Positions 63,701 through 64,000 of a stretch of 64,000 nucleotides of DNA are shown here, one piece after another. This DNA is from Anniella stebbinsi (taxonomy: Eukaryota > Chordata > Lepidosauria > Squamata > Anniellidae), in the NCBI GenBank assembly GCA_029215795.1, contig JARDYH010000002.1, positions 10,409,001 through 10,473,000 of the forward strand, written 5' to 3'. The translations under genes and the position numbers were made by a program. The notes under the pieces were generated by a model that saw nothing but the letters and a program-made list of their open reading frames with translations, was not told the origin of the DNA and did no database searches. Each line of letters begins with the position of its first letter. Position 1 is the stretch's first letter.

Positions 63701-64000
63701 CACAAGGGTGTCTGCAGCCTTCTGCTGCCTTTCCTGGGAAACTGGGCCAGAATTTCCATGGAAATCACTGTACCGTAACTCATGCATGGTTTCCAAGGTA
63801 ATTCTGACCCAGCCTCCAGGAAATTGAGTGGATGGCTGCAGAGACGTTTGCAGGCCACACATGCCTGCTTGGCCGATTTAAAAGGCCAAACAAACAAACA
63901 AACAAACAGGATTTCTAAAAACCCTCAGCCCAGTTGTGTAACTAAAGTCAACCAACTAACCACCTAAATGTCTCTTAATTTCTCCCTCCCAACAAGAAAT
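63701..64000. other. Unassigned sequence at window end
   Basis: A short CAAA run at 63890-63908; nothing else recognised. Confidence 0.35.

Overview
This is vertebrate nuclear DNA, and a squamate reptile (lizard-type) genome is the best fit. The evidence is the mix of repeats: CR1 and L2-clade LINE ends, a second and unrelated LINE, a tRNA-Ala-derived SINE, a MIR-like SINE whose tail resembles L2, and very many short non-autonomous DNA transposons, plus long dinucleotide and tetranucleotide microsatellites. No prokaryotic features occur. I found no convincing host protein-coding exon. Every long reading frame that can be explained belongs to a decayed LINE, and most others are chance frames or microsatellite translations.

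Layout. 1-3100: mostly unassigned sequence with microsatellites and one palindromic repeat. 3141-3460: a perfect hAT-type MITE (family A). About 3550-9850: one long LINE on the minus strand with ORF1, endonuclease, reverse transcriptase and C-terminal knuckle remnants, interrupted near 4152-4636 by a plus-strand L2 fragment. 10572-13692: DNA transposon copies of families B, C and D. 14439-22335: five family A copies, one family D element and two L2 tails. 23160-26470: a CpG-rich block with CCAAT boxes, a CR1 end and possibly constrained unique DNA. 26471-29120: nested families, including a 289-bp insertion made of a perfect 75-bp inverted repeat around a hammerhead-ribozyme-like core. 30815-31675: a CR1 copy split by a family C element. 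32407-35610: palindromic repeats, a long polypyrimidine tract and a tRNA-Ala SINE. 38260-40980: family G copies in inverted arrangement, with a nearly 0.9-kb L2 piece. 42321-45340: a three-level stack of CR1, family B and family D, the last with an extremely GC-rich 242-bp tandem array. 47217-51410: more palindromic repeats, one family D copy, four family A copies and microsatellites. 53004-54766: a CR1 copy split by a MITE, an inverted partner of the 32.6-kb repeat and a family A half-unit. 57561-58055: an unassigned tandem duplication. 58700-63700: L2 tail, both SINE types and a final family A copy.

How the parts relate. Four TIR groups can be separated by target-site duplication (TSD). Elements starting TAGGGTGACC (A) or TAGGGATGTGCA (D) have 8-bp duplications, as in the hAT superfamily. 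Elements starting GGCTGAATTCGGAC (B), and probably GGGCCTGTTCAGAC (H), sit between copies of the trinucleotide ATT. One copy starting GGCCCTCTCTACA (C) sits between copies of TTT. No transposase gene was found, so all of these are non-autonomous here. Nesting gives relative ages: the large LINE and the CR1 copies are old hosts; A, B, C, D and H landed in or beside them; L2 tails and the hammerhead-like insertion are among the later arrivals.

The repeat-poor islands (about 19.74-20.11, 23.42-23.9, 24.1-24.66, 30.23-30.54, 36.96-37.2, 51.6-51.83, 59.23-59.52 kb) would suit regulatory DNA in an intron or gene desert. That is inference only; an alignment to other reptile genomes would decide it.
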